This document shows, in pieces, positions 31,230-32,323 of a stretch of DNA of 32,323 bases. The DNA comes from Gammaproteobacteria bacterium. GTDB lineage: Bacteria > Pseudomonadota > Gammaproteobacteria > Steroidobacterales > Steroidobacteraceae. How positions within the stretch are numbered: position 1 is the first letter of the stretch; every line of letters begins with the position of its first letter. A program made the position numbers and the translations under genes. The notes under the pieces are model-generated. The model ran no database searches. It saw only the letters and a program-made list of their open reading frames with translations, and was not told where the DNA came from. Location: assembly GCA_025357835.1 (NCBI GenBank), contig JANYLM010000060.1:1-32323 (forward strand). The letters run 5' to 3'.

Positions 31230-31487
31230 CCGAGACCCCAAGTCGCGGAGCAATTGGGTGAAGTCTTGAATCTCGACGTGAAAGCGTTTGCAGTCCCGCG
31301 TGCAGGGTGGGCGAAAGCGTTCGAGCAATTCGGCATCCCGAAGGGCCACACCGGTCCTGCCGAAGAAATGTTTGAGGCCGTGAATGCAGGATGGATGGAC
31401 CTCGGAGTCAAGGGTACGGAGCACGTAGCAGGTGCGACGTCCGCACGCGATGTCTTCGCGGCGGCCCAAAACGCCGTGACGGCGTGA
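31230..31487 (+). pseudogene. C-terminal fragment of an NmrA-like NAD(P)-binding protein
   Basis: A plus-strand frame opened at 31113 becomes recognisable from about 31230: PRPQVAEQLGEVLNLDVKAF, then AVPRAGWAKAFEQFGIP, AEEMFEAVNAGWMDLG and TEHVAGATSARDVFAA. This is the C-terminal end of NmrA/SDR-like NAD(P)-binding proteins. The N-terminal Rossmann part is missing; the preceding ~40 codons belong to the recombinase side. Such genes are often controlled by HxlR regulators, and one lies just downstream on the other strand. Confidence 0.7.
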
Positions 31488-31524
31488 ATAGCGACGTTCG
31501 CCCCAATGAAGATCGAGATCGAAC

Positions 31525-31575
31525 ATGAAGGTTCTTGTTTGGGTGCAACGGGCGGAAGCGGACGGCTGATAGAAA
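31525..31575 (+). pseudogene. N-terminal fragment of an NAD(P)-binding protein, frameshifted
   Basis: An ATG at 31525 begins MKVLV, and the next frame continues LGATGGSGRLIES, the GxxGxxG dinucleotide-binding loop of NmrA/SDR proteins. Restoring one T in the run at 31538-31540 would join them. After about 31575 the frame loses similarity and runs antisense into the HxlR gene. Short but specific, because the motif and its preceding strand are both present. Confidence 0.5.
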
Positions 31576-31618
31576 GCGCGCGGAGCCAAGATCGTCAAGG
31601 GACTCAGTCGGAAGCGGC

Positions 31619-32011
31619 TTATCTCGCGCGCCTTGTCGGCGACGCGGCACCCTCAGCGCCAGCGGGCCGTTGGGTCATTGCCACCGTACCCGGGATGTGT
31701 CGTTTTCCCCAGCGCACGAGCGCGAGCAGCACCTCGCCCAGCGCGACTCCCTTGGAAGTCAGCGTATAGGCGTATCGTACCGGACGCTCCTGATAGGGAG
31801 CGCTGCTGATGATACCGGCACTTTCCAGGCGCTTGAGGCGCTCTGCGAGGATGTTGGTAGGGATGTGCTCCGGCGACCGCGCGAGCTCGCCATAGGTGTG
31901 TTTCCCGTGCAACAGATCACGCACGACTAGTAGCGACCACTTGTCACCTAGAACGTCCAATGAGTTGGCGATGGCACAGGCCGAACGTGCGAAAGGCTTT
32001 GCATTGTTCAT
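31619..32011 (-). CDS. HxlR-family transcriptional regulator
   Basis: The protein has 130 residues from ATG 32011 (MNNAKPFARS). The HxlR winged-helix pattern is clear: ACAIANSLDVLGDKWSLLVV at the N-terminus, DLLHGKHTYGELARS, PTNILAERLKRLESAGII (recognition region) and RYAYTLTSKG (wing). A single Cys near the N-terminus (SACAIA) is in the position of the redox- or aldehyde-sensing Cys of the family. It faces two palindromic operators upstream, which suggests autoregulation and control of the divergent gene whose start remains at 32122. Confidence 0.92.
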   Translation of the reverse strand: MNNAKPFARSACAIANSLDVLGDKWSLLVVRDLLHGKHTYGELARSPEHIPTNILAERLKRLESAGIISSAPYQERPVRYAYTLTSKGVALGEVLLALVRWGKRHIPGTVAMTQRPAGAEGAASPTRRAR

Positions 32012-32051
32012 TGGTCGGTCCCTCACTCCCTATCCGTAAAGGCAGTAGCTT

Positions 32052-32072
32052 GCAGAATGAAAGTCATTCTGC
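32052..32072. promoter_or_regulatory. Palindromic operator, probable HxlR site 1
   Basis: GCAGAATG (32052-32059) and CATTCTGC (32065-32072) form a perfect 8-bp dyad around 5 bases, 41 bases upstream of the HxlR start. Confidence 0.55.
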
Positions 32073-32086
32073 TAGGGTGGGTACTC

Positions 32087-32103
32087 ACTTGCAAAATGCA
32101 AGT
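32087..32103. promoter_or_regulatory. Palindromic operator, probable HxlR site 2
   Basis: ACTTGCA (32087-32093) and TGCAAGT (32097-32103) form a perfect 7-bp dyad around 3 bases. It resembles HxlR operators next to NmrA-type genes. TATAAA follows at 32105-32110, so binding here would block rightward transcription. Confidence 0.6.
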
Positions 32104-32121
32104 CTATAAAGAGGAAACTGT

Positions 32122-32181
32122 ATGACATCGCTAGTCCTTCCCCAGTCTGCAGACACTCAGCCGCGCCAGAAAGGCTTCTAG
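32122..32181 (+). pseudogene. Truncated start of the gene divergent from HxlR
   Basis: Behind a GAGGAAA ribosome site (32111-32117) an ATG opens 19 codons (MTSLVLPQSA to PRQKGF) that end at a TAG where the transposase-bearing element appears to begin. The promoter, operator and ribosome site are all good, so this was probably the 5' end of the regulated gene, now cut by the insertion. The product is not identifiable. Confidence 0.4.
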
Positions 32182-32192
32182 GCAAATCGCAG

Positions 32193-32214
32193 CGCCCTCG
32201 CAGATGCGAGGGCG
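32193..32214. terminator. Strong hairpin next to the transposase stop
   Basis: CGCCCTCGCA (32193-32202) and TGCGAGGGCG (32205-32214) form a perfect 10-bp stem with a 2-base loop. Outer GCAAA and TTTGC arms extend it. It lies 7 bases past the transposase stop on the minus strand and may terminate its transcript or be part of the element's end. Confidence 0.5.
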
Positions 32215-32220
32215 TTTGCG

Positions 32221-32323
32221 TTAGGCAACCCAGCGCTGCAAGGCATAGGCAAAGTCGGACCACGGCTTCCACGACATGACCCACACCTGCAGAACCTGGT
32301 CGGCGATGGCAATGGCAATGGCA
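32221..32323 (-). CDS. Transposase, C-terminal end (cut by the window edge)
   Basis: The last 33 codons of a minus-strand gene that continues beyond the window. They read ADQVLQVWVMSWKPWSDFAY and end LQRWVA, resembling C-termini of IS transposases. The family cannot be fixed from so little. The stop is followed by the hairpin at 32193-32214 and then by the truncated gene start, so this is the edge of an insertion sequence. Confidence 0.5.
   Translation of the reverse strand, partial: AIAIAIADQVLQVWVMSWKPWSDFAYALQRWVA

Noticed and set aside
1-32323. CRISPR arrays, tRNA or rRNA genes
   Set aside because: No regularly spaced repeats and no recognisable tRNA or rRNA sequence were seen on either strand.

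Overview
The window is GC-rich, densely coded DNA from a Gram-negative bacterium, almost certainly a pseudomonadote. The evidence is three predicted outer-membrane lipoproteins, OmpA-family proteins, cytochrome b561 proteins and an ECF sigma/kinase pair of a type known from Xanthomonas and Vibrio. A gammaproteobacterium is my best guess, but no rRNA, tRNA or informational gene is present to fix the lineage. The window alternates between one well-kept functional locus and mobile or decaying DNA.

Left part (about 1-5753): a leftward block of small genes typical of conjugative elements or prophages. It holds two small unknown proteins, a DNA-binding protein that appears to carry two ribbon-helix-helix repeats in one chain, a PAPS-reductase-like PP-loop gene broken by a frameshift, a DUF3560/adenine-methyltransferase fusion and three coupled small genes. 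Two of the genes share a promoter with the same 11-bp dyad in its spacer. A noncoding stretch at 4345-4804 carries five short GC hairpins.

Centre (5956-20090): the most interesting part, a probable self-contained envelope-sensing system built as two modules. Module A is lemA - DUF3137 - ompA lipoprotein (leftward), divergent from a large lipoprotein gene (rightward). Module B is a PrsW-type intramembrane protease with a long Ala-rich tail (leftward), divergent from an exported protein - ompA - small lipoprotein operon (rightward). Each divergent intergenic region holds two back-to-back promoters. All four read (G/C)ATGTCC, exactly 17 bases, then CGT(C/T), which is the form of an ECF sigma promoter. 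Right after module B lie an ECF sigma factor of the kinase-linked class (TIGR02999/ECF43-like) and a membrane Ser/Thr kinase. I infer that the kinase activates the sigma factor, which then fires the four promoters.

From 20101 to 22997 the DNA is rearranged: an IS630-family element, a 3' fragment of a kdpE-like regulator fused tail-to-tail with a broken FtsX-type permease, an ABC ATPase with an altered signature motif, and an unknown gene. From 23305 to 29616 there is a stress/transport island: a P-type cation ATPase, a small lipoprotein, a cytochrome b561 gene with an in-frame TGA, a universal stress protein, an AI-2E-type permease and a second cytochrome b561.

The right end (29617-32323) is again mobile and decaying: an IS-end-like stretch, an exported unknown protein, a serine recombinase with a possible res site, two fragments of NAD(P)-binding (NmrA-like) genes, an HxlR regulator with two clear palindromic operators, and the 3' end of another transposase cut by the window edge.
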